Assembly (NCBI RefSeq): GCF_019649055.1
Contig: NW_026570269.1
Location: 620,001 to 684,000, forward strand
DNA: 64,000 nucleotides
Direction of reading: 5' to 3'
From: Paramacrobiotus metropolitanus
Lineage: Eukaryota; Tardigrada; Eutardigrada; Parachela; Macrobiotidae
The notes under the pieces were generated by a model. That model was not told the origin of the DNA, made no database searches, and saw only the letters and a list, made by a program, of their open reading frames with translations. Below, piece after piece: positions 11,321-23,395 of the stretch (its first letter is position 1; every line of letters begins with the position of its first letter). The position numbers and the translations under genes were made by a program.

Positions 11321-11343
11321 CAAAGCCTCTATTAGAGGCTTTG
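11321..11343. repeat. 23-bp palindrome
   Basis: CAAAGCCTCTA, one central T, then the exact reverse complement TAGAGGCTTTG. A shorter pair (CACTTAACCA / TGGTTAAGTG) lies about 330 bases to the right. Confidence 0.85.
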
Positions 11344-11769
11344 AGCAGAAAACACCATAACCATACCTTAACCATCCCTTATCGTTTAGTTGGACGACCG
11401 CCATCGAGGTAGCAGTGTACAAAGTATTCAGCGAAGGCGCATAGCTGACTCTGGGTCCCTTCAGATTTAATTTGTTTTCTCGCACTGCGTGAAACGATCT
11501 CTTTCCAAAAAATTACATTTACATTCAAAAATATTTTCTCTATTCAAAAGTGTATATCTGGGAAGTTAAATTGGGCAGGTGTTAAGGGGAGCCTTTGAAA
11601 GTCCATCACCATACGACACGTTTGTATGGTATTCACACTACCATACGCTCGCACTTAACCATATAGTCTGGTTAAGTGTATGGCTATGGTTAAGTGGAGC
11701 AGTTGCTCAAAGCTTCTATTAATATGCATAATTATACTGTAGTATACATATGTTCGTACATATGCCATG

Positions 11770-12025
11770 AGTCAGCGGTTTAGGTTCGAAAGTTACGCAT
11801 TTCCGCCAATCCTCTGTTACTTTCTAATGATCGACCTATCAGCGAAATTCGCTTTGGAGCCGTTTCGTAAATCGGAGGATGAAAAGATCGAAAAACGAAA
11901 GTCGTTGCCGCAAACTACATGATTTTAGGGATTTTTTGAGCTATCGTGTAATAATTAGTGTCGAACGGTGTAGGAGGAGATGTTGGCCGAAAAAACGGCT
12001 CAGTTAGCTTTGTATATATAATAGT
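11770..12025 (+). repeat. dispersed repeat, copy 3
   Basis: Third direct copy, closest to copy 2 (CGCATTTCCGCCAATCCTC, GAAAGTCGTTGCCGCAAACT, GAGCTATCGTGTAATAATTA) and matching the end of copy 1 (AAAACGGC.CAGTTAGCT, TATATAATAGTAA). Confidence 0.8.
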
Positions 12026-12639
12026 AAATACTTAAGCGATAAATTTCTTCTGTACCTTGCTTATACCCATTAGCTAGGCTATTTATTACCTATCAAAAAT
12101 CAATCATCAAATCAAAACAATTTACTGCTAAAGTCGTAAACTATAACATTGCTAATAATCTGCTCAAAAAATAATTTCATAGCAGCCCGAATTAACACGT
12201 AATATATTTAATATTTGCCTATTCAAAACTGCATTTGTTTAACTGTAACTGCGGTACGTGTGATAACTGTAGAAGTAATGTATTACTAGATTGTATCTAT
12301 ATAATGGACTGTACTGTACTTTTTTTACACGTGTACTAATGAGAGCCCGAGTCTTTGGTGGTCCCTATGGCAGTGCACTTTATTTCAATAGCGCGAATAA
12401 CAATATCAAGGTCTAGTTACAGTTAACAGTACCAAGTACAGTATTACAAAAGCAGCATTACCACGTTGAATCGCTACAGAAATATTAGACAATTTGGGCA
12501 AAGCTGCGAGCCTGCGACCGTAATAGTACCAGTTACAGTAGCGCTATTTTGCTATATAGTGCATCTTTGGCGAAATAGCCGCTACTGCCATTGGTATTGC
12601 TACTGCCGCAACTTGCCCGAATTGTCTATTCGGTTTCAA

Positions 12640-13320
12640 ATACTCAAGACTACGAATCTCGCCGGTTTCCGACCTTGGCAATCCTCTTTGCCGATGTACC
12701 CCAACTGCCAAGTGTTTCGAAGCCGATCGACAGCGACCTCGTATAGTTATATATATCGTCGTGACAGGAAACTATATTTCCTTGCTTTCCCGGCTCCAGC
12801 CAGGTCAGCTGCCGCTCCGGCATTTGCACTTGTATGATCCAAGTAAGAACGGGCGACCATGCCATCAACGGTTACATCCCATGCCAAGCAAAGTCCCCTT
12901 GTCCCTGGGATGGTGGTGATTCCACGTCAGGGGGTGGTTCGTTTTCGTGGTGCATGCCTCTTGGTTCCTTTCGAGCGGTGATACCTGCGGAAACCAGTGC
13001 CCGGCGCAGGATGTCGTTGATGCAGTCCTGTCTAGCTAGACCGTCTTCCTGCTGAAAACTTGCAATTCAAACCATGATGACCTTCCGTGGAGACTTCGCT
13101 TCCGCAGGCCTGCATTGATGATCGGATGACGCCGGTGTGCCATCTCTAATTGCGAAGGCGACCCGAAACTACTCGTTGTCGATCCAGGAGGTTACCGACT
13201 GAGGACGAGGGAAGCGCGTGGGTCCAATAGCCTGACTCCGGAGTTGCAGATAGGAGAAGCATGGCACTTCATGCTTCTGTACAGTGTACGGTAGTAACGT
13301 ACTGTGCTTACCTGCAAGTG
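12640..13320 (-). pseudogene. decayed retroelement fragment (RT-associated C-terminal region)
   Basis: Read on the minus strand, several frames carry in order short stretches typical of the C-terminal region of reverse-transcriptase-annotated retroelement proteins: HHGLNCKFSAGR near 13080, INDILRRALVSAGI with a nearby KEP near 13010, CLAWDVTVDGMVARSYL near 12860, ANAGAAADLAGAGK near 12800 and FETLGSWG near 12700. The frame changes and stop codons between them show it is dead. No polymerase core, integrase or LTR is recognisable, so the class of element is left open. It is GC-richer than the surroundings. Confidence 0.6.
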
Positions 13321-14145
13321 CGTGCATACGCGCATCTTGTGGCATTTGTGCATTGCATCCTCTGCACGACTGGCGCATCGATTTTTGATTGATCGACCGA
13401 CCGATCATAACAACTTGGAAAAACCGGGGAGAAAGATTTCACCAGAACCTATCGTCCTGTATATTTTTATACTATTTTTCGTTAATTTTGTCCATAATCC
13501 TAATTTTGTTGATCTAGTTGTTTGCTATCCTTAATAAATTATCAAAGGTCAGTATTTGTATATGATGATCATTTTTTATCTTTCTGACAATCAGCGAGCT
13601 CAAGTCTTGAATGATCTGATCCTGTTCGTTTCTAATTCTGACTCCTGAAGCAGTTAGTCTGTTAGTTTTGTTTAGTTTCATTTAATCCTATTCCTAGCAC
13701 ACGGTTTTTGAACTAATTAGTGTTATGGTGTTTTATTGAGCATTCCGTGTTTACAATCATACGTTGAGATTATGAGGCACATTCTAATTTTCAGTGCAAT
13801 TGCCAGGCTATGCATTCTGTTTGTTTGTAAATGTCGCCTCGTTTTATTACTTCGGTTCTTGCAAATGCATGGTAAGAGCGCTAACCATTACCAGCGGTTG
13901 TTATGATTTCCCTGTATGGATAGTATGATGGTGATTGTGTGTACAAAGAATTTGGTGTTCACTTCTCAGCATGGACATGAAGAATTTCAAGATTGAAAAA
14001 AAATTTACTGCGCCTTTGTCGCTTGTTGCGAAGGATCTGCAGTTAACGTGTTGTCGCGCTTTTAGGAATAGTTAGATGAAAAGTTTTCTTTACAGAGGCG
14101 AGTTGTTGATTTGGCATACTTTGCCACTGGGGCGACTGGAAATCC
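13321..14145. other. spacer and ZC3H18 5' leader
   Basis: No coding gene. A strong acceptor (TTCTTTACAG at 14095) 50 bases before the ZC3H18 ATG suggests a 5' UTR intron whose donor I did not place. Confidence 0.4.
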
Positions 14146-17100
14146 ATGGCGGCCACAGATAGTGATGCTTCTTTGGGAAGCGCTGGTAAGTAAGTTTTCA
14201 GTTTTTGCAATTCAGTTACTTCAGTAATTTGGAATCTCTCGGTGCAGGCTGTGCAGTGTGCAGCCGTTTTGTCGTGTCGTCTTACCTTGGTTAATTTGTT
14301 GTTGCCAGTATAAGAAAGAATAAGAATATGTGGTTATCAACATCTGCGTATACTGCAACGGTGCTGTATAGAATTATAGAAAATAGAGCACAGTCAGCAC
14401 ACCGCAGATTTGTTTAACAGTGAACTTATTTAACAGGCGAGAATGACGCGAATACTGCAGCTGAGCTGGAGCCAGTGAAAAATGGGATGCATGGCACTGA
14501 TTCGCGGAAACCCGAAGCACTTTCCAAAGGGAAAACCAAAGAGGAGTCCGACGAAGAAGGGGTGCGTGCATGCGTTGCAAATTAAAGTCTAAACATAAAT
14601 TACAGTCTAAACGAAGATCAGTATTGCATCAGTATAAAGTTAACTGGCTTTCTTGTGCACTTAGGAAGCCTGAGCGAAGATCAATACGTTCTGTCTGCAG
14701 TCGTGCAAGCAAATTACAAGTTATCTCAGAATAGTTCAGAACTTAATTAGTTCCTGATGTAATGTACAGCCAATATTAATTATTATTATTACCAGTACAG
14801 TGTTACTTGATACTGATTTATGTAAGGTGGTTATTGAAACGTTACAGGAGGCGTCGGATGATGGCGAAATCGACACCAGTACCGAGAAGAACAACGGTGA
14901 AGAGGGTGAACTGGAGGAAGGGGAAGTGGATGATGATGAGGACGGTGGTGGCCAGCAGAAGAACTCGGTCTGCAAGTACTTCTACAAAGGCCAGTGCACG
15001 TGGGGCTCGCACTGCCGATTCATGCATCCCGGCTCGGTGGATAAAGGCAATTACAGCCTTTTTGAGAATGCACCAGCGAAAAACCCCCCACCGGAGCCAG
15101 TTCATTCCCTCAAGCCCCCGGGACCACCGTTAATGGTGCCGCAACCCGGTGTGCGCCCGCCCATGGTCCTGCCGCCACGGCGTCGTAATAGTCCCCAGTT
15201 GATCCCCCCTGTTCTGCCCTTGCGGATGCCCTTGCCAGGTGTACTGCCGCCGCGACTCCCCATGGACTTTTTCCCACCCATTCCGGAACCGCCGCGGGCG
15301 GAGACTATGTGGGAGCGCGGACTGCGACAGGCCAAGACGCTAGCGCAGGCAGCGGCCAGGAAACGGGACGCTATCGAGGACAAAATGCATGGACTGGATG
15401 AGAAATTTGATCCGGAGTTCGAGTAAGCTTGCTGCATTTGATTTTGCCTGCTGTGTGAATCGGTCGGGTTTGAAAACACTACTTTTATTTAATGGCGATG
15501 CTGTAGAGACGAGCATTTTGGTGAAACCAATTACGCTTTCCCGGAGCAGCAGCAACCACAACAGCGAGGTTTCCCTTCGTTCCCGATGCGACCCGATTTT
15601 GATCCTATGCAAAGGAACCGTCGTATGAACGAGTAAGAATTTTGCAGACTGTTTCTGATGGTTTATATGCAATTAAAAACTGTTTTCAGCTTCGGTCGTT
15701 TCGAGCGTCGCCGCAGTCCTCCGATCGATAATCGTGAGAACATGATGGATCGTCGTCCACGTGAACCTATGATGCGCCAGCGGGGAGCCGACGAATGGCA
15801 TGATCCCTGGATGCGGTCGGCTGGTGGAGGTGGTGGTGGCCGTAACCGGCCTGTGCAACGCTGGAATAACCGTAACCGCTCCAAATCCGAATCACACTCA
15901 AAATCGCGTTCTCGCTCCAGATCTGGTAGTCCCTCTCAAAAGAAATCTCTTAATTCCAGGTTAGACCGTTCTCAGAATGAACAACATACGTTCTGGTCAG
16001 TTATTTAGAATACTAAAAACAGTTATGAATAGTGCGAACAAACTTTCAATTTCATATCATGTACTTTCAGAAGCAACTCCAAGGACAAACAGGCTCGGAA
16101 ACGTAGTGGCTCAGCAAGCAGCAGCATGCGTGCAAAGCAGCGAGAACGCGATCGACGCAACGCCACGCGCCAACGGGCGCCATCGGGTAGTCCTATTAGT
16201 TCATCTCATAGTTCCTTGTCACGCTCTTCATCTCCAAAATCACCTGCAGCTCCGCAAAAGGCTGGCCGCGCGAGCAGCCATGAATCGGTAAACATCATTG
16301 TAGAATTTTAGCTGCATTACTGCAAATTTGTAATAACTTTGGCACTTCCATTCCGTAACCTTTCGGTTTTCTTCGTTTATGTGAATAGCATTACTGAACA
16401 GGGTAATTTATCTGTACTTTGTAAGTAGTAATTTTTAGTAAGCTGTTTGAACAACAACTTCGCCGACGTTGATAAGCCACAGTATTTGGAGAATTTCTTA
16501 TTTGGTAGGATGCGCGGGCGCGTCGATCGCCGGGTAGTCGTCTTTCACAGCAAGAGCGTGCCTCTTCTCGTAAGCATTACCAGGCTGACGAGCGCAATAA
16601 AGCGTCTCCATCGCTCAGTAGCGTCTCATCCCGCAACCATGAGGAGGATGACGGACCACGAACGCCACCTCCGGATCCAGAAGAGGGTGACGAGGAATCG
16701 CCCAGAGAAGAGGTTCAGCGTTTCGGCTATGATCGCGATGAAGTGGACCGGAAACGGACCGCTCGCTCGCGGTCGAAGCGCTCCCCATCCCAGTCACCAG
16801 TCAGTGATGATGATAATGATGAACGCCGCCCAAATCAGGAGGCGTCAGTTGATGTCGATCAACCGGTGAAGAAGAAGATTAAAAAAGGGCACAAACCGGT
16901 CAAGTTGACTTTAAATAACAAGGTTAGTTTACGAAAACGTTTACCTGAATTGGGATGGGTAGTATTGAAATTGTGTTTTTTTGTGTAGACGGAGCGACGT
17001 GCTGCCAATGCGGCATTCGGAGCGGTGGAGGAAGAGATGGATGAAGATTCAGCTGTCCAGCTGAACGTCAAGCCTCGTGCTCGTAAGTGTGCTTACTGCT

Positions 17101-17376
17101 CGTGCTCGGTTACAGTGAAACTGTTTCTGTGGAACGTATGCATTATTAATGCAGTGCTTGTGTACGTATTTTGCAGAGTCGAATATTAGCGAGCGAGATC
17201 AAGACCGCTCCAGTCCCCTTTCCGAAGCGGAGGAGGACTCCAGCCCCAAGCGTGCTCCTGTAGTAGCGCCCTCTGGATCGGAGGAGAAAGCCAATAAACG
17301 AGAAGAACTGCTGCGGCAGTTGCGGGCGGTGGAAGAGGCTATTGCACGGAAAAAAGCTACAAAGGTGGCAGATTGA
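14146..17376 (+). CDS. ZC3H18: zinc finger CCCH domain protein 18
   Basis: Nine exons: 14146-14185, 14437-14561, 14848-15422, 15507-15632, 15690-15959, 16071-16287, 16509-16922, 16989-17082, 17177-17376. Total is 686 residues with all phases closed. One CCCH finger (C97-x7-C105-x5-C111-x3-H115; CKYFYKGQC, TWGSHCRFMHPG) is followed by DKGNYSLF and a Pro-rich region, then AETMWERGLRQAK. RGADEWHDPW, long Ser/Arg-rich stretches, KPVKLTLNNK and the terminal REELLRQLRAVEEAIARKK all match the vertebrate protein in order. ZC3H18 links the nuclear cap-binding complex to the exosome-targeting complex in RNA turnover. The acidic N-terminus (EEGELEEGEVDDDEDG) is also family-like. The invertebrate copy is shorter than human. 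Confidence 0.95.
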
Positions 17377-18448
17377 TGATGCACCATTGTCCACATTTAG
17401 ATGGATCTTTTTATTTTGAACATTTTGTGTACTATTCATCTTTGGTTTGACACGGCTTTGTTGACTGAAATTGTGGTTGTTGATGTATTTTTTGGAATTT
17501 TTTTTTGCGCGACGGCCCTCTTTACTTATTTTTTCGCTTATTTTCGGTGTCTCAATAATTTGTTATCCTGAAAGACAGCTCGGTTTGTTATAAATACCGT
17601 ATCTAGTGGTCTGTGTCGTGCCTAAACGTGAAGGAATTTTAAATTTTAGAGGTTTGACTATGAAGCCTTAGTTAATCTCGTTTGGGTAGAACTTACCATG
17701 AGGGTAAGAAGTACTGTAGGTGTGGCTTTTTTGGAGATGTTAGCCTGTTCATGCAGAATGCGCAGCAGTTATGCAATAATGAACATAAGGAACACAGAGC
17801 GAAATAAAAAAAACTTGAACGTAAACACTAGCAGGCACGGAGCAGTGCTCACATATTCTAGAGCTCCCGGAAAGGTAAGTGAATGAAGTTATTGGTATCA
17901 AAAATTACAAACTGCTAACAATTACCAAAGAAAATTAATACTGCTAATATCCACCAAGTATCAAACAAGATCAATAGGAATTTTGACTCCGGTCAAAAAA
18001 GTACTTGCGTACATAGATTTTTATTTGTTCTTCCAAATATTTTCTGTGTTTCACAAACTCTTTAAGCTCTTTTATCGAGGTCTTTTTTGTACGGCTACGC
18101 TCCGTTCCCCGTCACTGACGCGCACTCTTTTTGCTTCTTTTCCAGTGCCTAAACATAAAACATCTCATAGGTTCATAAAACATAAAATTAATGGCACATT
18201 CGACATCACAATTTACCACATACGTTTATTGCAACTAACAATAATTAAGCCAAATACAGCACGAGCTAAATACATAATTCCTTTATGTAATATCGAAATC
18301 AAATAGAAAAATATTTTAGTTTTCCTTTCGCAAGGCAATACAGACCTATGCCTGTATGATGCGCAAAAAATTACGGACACAGTCAAAGTTAAATTTCACT
18401 ATAATATGTAAAGTATAATCACATAAAATGGTGAACACTGCGACTTAC
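17377..18448. other. convergent spacer; possible hidden 3' end of the E2 gene
   Basis: No complete gene is seen. On the minus strand a short frame near 18220-18280 reads MYLARAVFGLIIVSCNKRMW, a possible tail anchor, but I cannot connect it in phase to the E2 gene. AATAAA on the minus strand near 18222 could instead be that gene's poly(A) signal. Confidence 0.3.
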
Positions 18449-19575
18449 GGGGACAAGGTCCGAAAAGAGTTGACAAAAGGTCGCGTTACCGAGATTCCAG
18501 CTGATGCTTGATCGGGCCAAATTACGTTTATCTTCGTCCTGGAACAAGTAAGTCTGGGATGAAATAAAAGTTCACATGCGCCGATCTCTCAATAAGTACA
18601 TCGATGTGGCCATCTTACGGTGGAATTTATCGCTCCGACAGTAGATCCTTTACCAGTCTGAAAAATGGTAAAGTTTAGATAAATACTGTGAAAATAATAC
18701 CCAAGAGTTTCGCTGGAATTCGTTGTATGGAAAGGATAAAAGGAAGGGAAATTATACTACGGCACACAACTCTTGAGAGTGGAATCGACTAATATGTGTC
18801 ATGCTAGCTATGATGCGGCGAAGTTCAGCATTTTAGCTTCCTTAATTCAAACAAGTTCAAGTGCGTATGTTCGATACTGTACCATAAAGCTGAGCAATCC
18901 GTGCAAAATAGTGCCAGCATTCCAGGCCGGGTTCCACTTTTCCGGATGATAATCGGAGATACTCAAGCACAGCCGCTTATTTGCCGCGAAACGGCCGTTT
19001 GGCGTCAGGATGAAAATGGCCGGTGGTTTGAAGGGATATTCCGAGGGGAAAATCAGTCGGCCCAAATAATATCCGCCGTCGTACGGTGTTTGCTCCGGGC
19101 CACGCAGCACGTAGTACCATTCCAAGAGATTATTCGGATTAGGAGCGGCGGATACGTATGGCACCGGGTCTAATTTACAAATAAATAGTAAATTTCACAC
19201 TGTCAAGTATAGGTTTCGATAACTCTCGCGCACGCTTTATAATTCGTCCAGCAACGGAGAAAATTTTTTCAAAGCATAATAGCAGTGCAATTAGAGAGGG
19301 ATAGTACACAACTAAACTATGCGGAATTGCCCGCTTTTCTGATTTCGATCAGTTGAGCGGCCCCAGTAAAATTTTCTGAATATAGACTGATTATAAACTG
19401 ATAATAGTATACGTGCTGTAAACAAAACGGCATTGTACTGAAATTAACAAGATTTTCTTTAAATTTTCAAATATCAGCCGCGGAGAAAACTGTTTGTTGA
19501 TGCCACCATCGGTTTACCTTGAAGTAGTTCAATGAATTCCTTCTGGAGACGTGTGGTTGCAAATTGTTCCGCCAT
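18449..19575 (-). CDS. UBE2J2: ubiquitin-conjugating enzyme E2 J2-like (UBC6 family), 3' end unresolved
   Basis: Exons 19518-19575, 18883-19169, 18619-18657 and 18449-18538 give 158 residues in phase. Features are RLQKEFIELLQDPVPYV, LEWYYVLRGPEQTPYDGGYY, IFPSEYPFKPP, TPNGRF and the catalytic NKRLCLSI (Cys87), with HPEKWNPAW and TILHGLLSFM. The small third exon supplies GKGSTVGAI and the fourth NLGNATFCQLF, matching human GPTLGSI and FCELF. UBC6-type E2s act at the ER membrane in ER-associated degradation and normally end in a C-terminal membrane anchor. That tail is not found: after the donor at 18448 no downstream exon joins in phase. Reading through instead stops after nine residues. Intron 2 uses donor ATG|GTACAG. 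Confidence 0.88.
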
Positions 19576-21083
19576 CTCACTGCTTCGAAATGTTGCAGTC
19601 CCTGAAGTTTGGAGCGCATCCAGTGATCCGTACTTTTACGGTATTTCAAATCGTTAGGTAATCGCCGCAACCATATGACAAATCCCACTGGCAGTTTGTC
19701 GTTCGGGACTTCCTGGAAAGTTTCCAATATAAAACTGGAAATCCGAACAATGTGGATGTGCTCCTTGCAGGGATCTTACTAGATATTAGGGAAGAAAACG
19801 TGCACGATACGACTAGCATCCATATGCGTCTATATGTAAATAAGTGGTCAAGTGGAAATTCGAAAAGCCCGTGGGCATTGAGGGTGTGCTGTCCGACTAC
19901 CACCCGGTGGGGTACAGAAGATGGTGGTCAAATGAGCGCCGTAGTTCTACAATCGGAACGTCAGTATGCTGAACTTGAAGTACCCAATGGCAATGACACT
20001 TCCGCTTCGTGCAATTGGGCGCACGAAATTCGAAAACCGTGATATTAGATTTTGTAGGTCGTTGTTACCGATACCGCATTCACTGCCATCGCTGTGCATA
20101 ACAGAATGTCCTATTACTTAATAAAAAATTCCATAATAATATAATTGCTCTAGTCGTGTTCGTCTATATTGTAACCTGCGCTTAATACATATAGAATAAC
20201 TAAGGATGATTGTCGGATGTTAATAACAGTAAGGATTCGACGACAGAATGTAAGGTCATAATGCAGCGATTATGATACGAATTCGGAAACTAGTTGGCCT
20301 GTGTTCATGTTTGCTGTTGCACTTAATTGTTACGTTTTACGTTGCTCATGTAATGTTGAAACTGGCTGCTTAATGTTATATCGAAAGTAAGCAGCCAAGA
20401 AATTTACGCATACTCAAGTATATGGTCAGAATTATGTAAGAGTTTCAGATTTGGTAATTAACAGAAGAACAAGAAATTTTTCATCATGACTTGACAAAGA
20501 TTGGATACATGCTGGGGGCAGTATCAAAAAAAGCTTGCCTAGTGACCTTTCGCTCGTTTACGCAAATGTGGTATACTATTACACAGACGCACCTCTTCTT
20601 CATCGTAATATTTTGGTTGATTTAACATACAGAATTCTAAAAATACTGCCTGTATCTGTAAATGTAACCCATCGTGTAAAGCTACTCGTACATCTAAAGC
20701 GCCTCATCTCTATATTAAAATACGTAACCATATCAGTAATTGCTCTTAGGCACGCTCCCAGGTACGGATTGCGGAGTAATTGAATTAATTAAGTGTTCAC
20801 CTGATGCTAGTGGCCTTAAACAACATGGAACGATCCTGAAATGGGGTAATGCAGAAATTGTGGGAATGTGCTCCCCGTAAACTGTTCTTTGGTGATATTG
20901 ATATTTATTGATCTTATGAGCTTGAAACGTCATATGAAAAATGTCTGCAGGGATTCTAAACGGAGCGGTATATAGCAGTTGTGGTAAAGCTGTATGTGCA
21001 AAATTAGAACATAAACGTTTCCCTGCGGTTATTTTGCCAAATGTTTAAATGTATCAAAAATAATTTTTTAAAATGTACTGGAA
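19576..21083. other. spacer with an unclear open frame
   Basis: Overlapping open frames at 19752-20042 (+) and 19646-19903 (-) are somewhat GC-richer than their flanks but match no domain I know, and I cannot choose a strand. The rest is AT-rich. No gene is called. Confidence 0.35.
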
Positions 21084-22766
21084 ATGACTGCATATAGCAA
21101 TAATACCACATGCAGTTGTAACATCAGTGCCAGCCATTATGATGTGCACGTTCCGAATTTGATGCCGACGCAAAATACAATGGATATCTGGCTGGTCGTT
21201 AACACATGCCAGTTAAGCGGTGCCTGTATACTGTTTACGCTGTTGTTATGTTCCCTGATTATGCAGAATCAACTGCGTAGCGGTGCTGGTTTCCTCGTAT
21301 TCCATCAGGTAATTACTGAAGGTCAGATGGCATCGATCCATTATTTCGTGTACATTCTCACATCGTACCAGTACAATCTCAACACGCATACGTTCTACTT
21401 GAGCGATGAATTTTGCCGGCAATATTACCTTTACTACATGGTCAACACGGCGGCCGGACAACTTGGGATCTTCAATCTGGCGGTCAACCGTTATGTCGCG
21501 CTCTTCCATCCGCTGCAGTATAAGCGTTTCGTGACGAAAAAAGCACTGGCTTTGGCTATCGTTATGTGCTGGGTTTTTGGGATTGCTTGTCATATTTACT
21601 TCTACATGGGTGGCGCCGGCGGATTCGTAGGTGAGGGGCAGCAATCAAACAATACTAATTGCATGTGTACGAATGTGGTGGTCAATGCTGCATAAAAACA
21701 ACAAATTAATTTTGCGAAAAATAAATTAAACTGGTGCTTCATAAAGATAAAACTGGCGGGTTTGGTGAAATTTTTTTACTTGTCAGCGAGTCAAAAACTG
21801 TTCAGATGGCGTTTGTTCAGCCTGATTTTCCCGGAATCCGATTCCCCGCGTTCCGTTACATAGGAAAACGTTTTTTGTTCAATTTTGAAATTGGTGCTTC
21901 ATAAAGATAAAATTGGCGGGTTTGGTAAAAAATTAAACAAAAACTATATTTTTGTTGAAAGTCTTTTCTACTTGCGTAAAACAGGCAGTCACATATTTAT
22001 TTACCGTTAATACTTTCATTTTTTTACGTTTTTTTTAAATGTTGCTTGCAATTAAATTGGAATTAATTCATTCACAGCGACACCACCGTTCGGCAACTGT
22101 GGCTTCGCCGGTCAAGGTTTAGCCTTTAAAATTTCAACGATTGCCAGCACATACTGCCCTCTCGGGGCGGCAGCCGGCGTCTATATTGTTCTGTTCGTCA
22201 AAATGGCCATATCGCATAAATCCGGGAACAACCACCTAATCGGCTCCGTTACTGATTCCAGAGCAGCTAAACGGTTGGCGCGGCGGTATATGCTAACCAA
22301 GATTCTCTTCGTGTCCTCGCTTCTCTACTGCGCGTGTTTTGCTCTGATTCCCATCCTGCAAGGGTTCTTCCCTAAGCTGTATTTTGCCAATCCCATGACG
22401 CGCTTGTGGATAAGGATGGTGTTCTTTACTGGTTACATTTTAACACCGGTATAAAAAATTCCCGAAGTTTGTTTGTTGTATGAAATACATTACGAATTTA
22501 ATCTTATACAGTGACAGTGTGCACGTTGATACAATGCGGGCTTGCACTTGCAGATCGTTTTTTTCGTAATGAACGTGGAATATCGTCTGGGTGTGGTGAA
22601 GCTTTTCCGGTTCATTAGTTTCCAGAAAACAACCTCAAACCAAATCGACAATGATCCCGATCGCGATCCGCCTTTCCCGAATAATTCGAAATCAACAAAA
22701 TCGACACATTCTGGAGGATCAGATCGACTTCACGCTTTGCATGTACTAAAAGTGCCCCAAACATGA
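21084..22766 (+). CDS. rhodopsin-like (class A) orphan G protein-coupled receptor
   Basis: Exons 21084-21630, 22078-22448 and 22554-22766 give 376 residues. The N-terminus is short with N-glycosylation sites (NNTT, NISAS). TM1 starts near residue 33. A Cys before TM3 (DEFCRQYYLYYM) and one in extracellular loop 2 (GNCGF) suit the usual disulfide. The end of TM3 reads NLAVNRYVALFHPLQY, so the DRY motif is NRY. TM4 has MCWVFGIACH. TM7 reads ILTPIVFFVMNVEYR, so NPxxY is not kept. The third exon also encodes a hydrophilic tail. Ligand and coupling are unknown. The loss of canonical motifs suggests a divergent lineage-expanded receptor rather than an opsin or amine receptor. Confidence 0.85.
21732..21927 (+). 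repeat. intronic 36-bp direct repeat
   Basis: Inside GPCR intron 1, the unit TGGTGCTTCATAAAGATAAA followed by A.TGGCGGGTTTGGT occurs at 21732-21767 and 21892-21927 with one or two differences, 160 bases apart. Confidence 0.85.
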
Positions 22767-23395
22767 ACAGGCTTAATTTACGTTTTCGTGTGCTCGCACA
22801 CAAAGGTCGCAATATACGCTCAAAGGAAAATATTGTTTAGCGAGTTACTGTACAGATACAGTATAAAGCTTTGTGCATAAAGCTTTGTACAGTATATTAA
22901 GCTTTGTGCATTATTTGCTGCATGTGAGGACGTATTGTATAAAAAATAATTGTATACATTAGCTACCAGCGTGGAAATCATCTTTAAAAGTTGGTGTGCA
23001 GTTTCAATTTGCCTTTTTGCATGGAATGCTTGTAATAAAAAACCCGGTTAGACCAAAAGTACAATGTATATAGAAATAAAAGGGTTTCTCGCGTTTTTCA
23101 TTAGACGAAATTTGTAATGCGGTATCCGAAGTATATCACATGTTTGCAATCCTGCAAACACTTTGACGCTCCTTTTTGTTCAGCTGGAATACTGACGGTG
23201 ATTAGCACTATTATTTGCCTTTTTTTTTGTTTGTCAGCAGTTGAGAGACTGGAGATAACCACGGCAAACTTTAAAACAATAACATTTTGCGAGAATCAGA
23301 AACGTATTAATATCAAAATAACCATTATGTACGCGAAGGTTAAACATCACAGATATTGTGACTAAACTGATTGAACCCGAATAAATCACACGGCA
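22767..23395. other. convergent spacer
   Basis: This lies between the GPCR (+) and RAB3GAP1 (-) stop codons. Three copies of AAGCTTTGT (two followed by GCA) sit in 22866-22921, and AATAAA hexamers at about 23034 and 23074 could end the GPCR transcript. Confidence 0.5.

Noticed and set aside
12466-12837. 123-codon plus-strand open frame
   Set aside because: It opens with TTG, is antisense to the decayed retroelement, and is rich in Arg, Tyr and Trp as expected for a shadow frame.
19646-20042. Overlapping open frames on both strands
   Set aside because: Neither strand shows a recognisable domain, proper splice signals or an initiation context that would choose between them.
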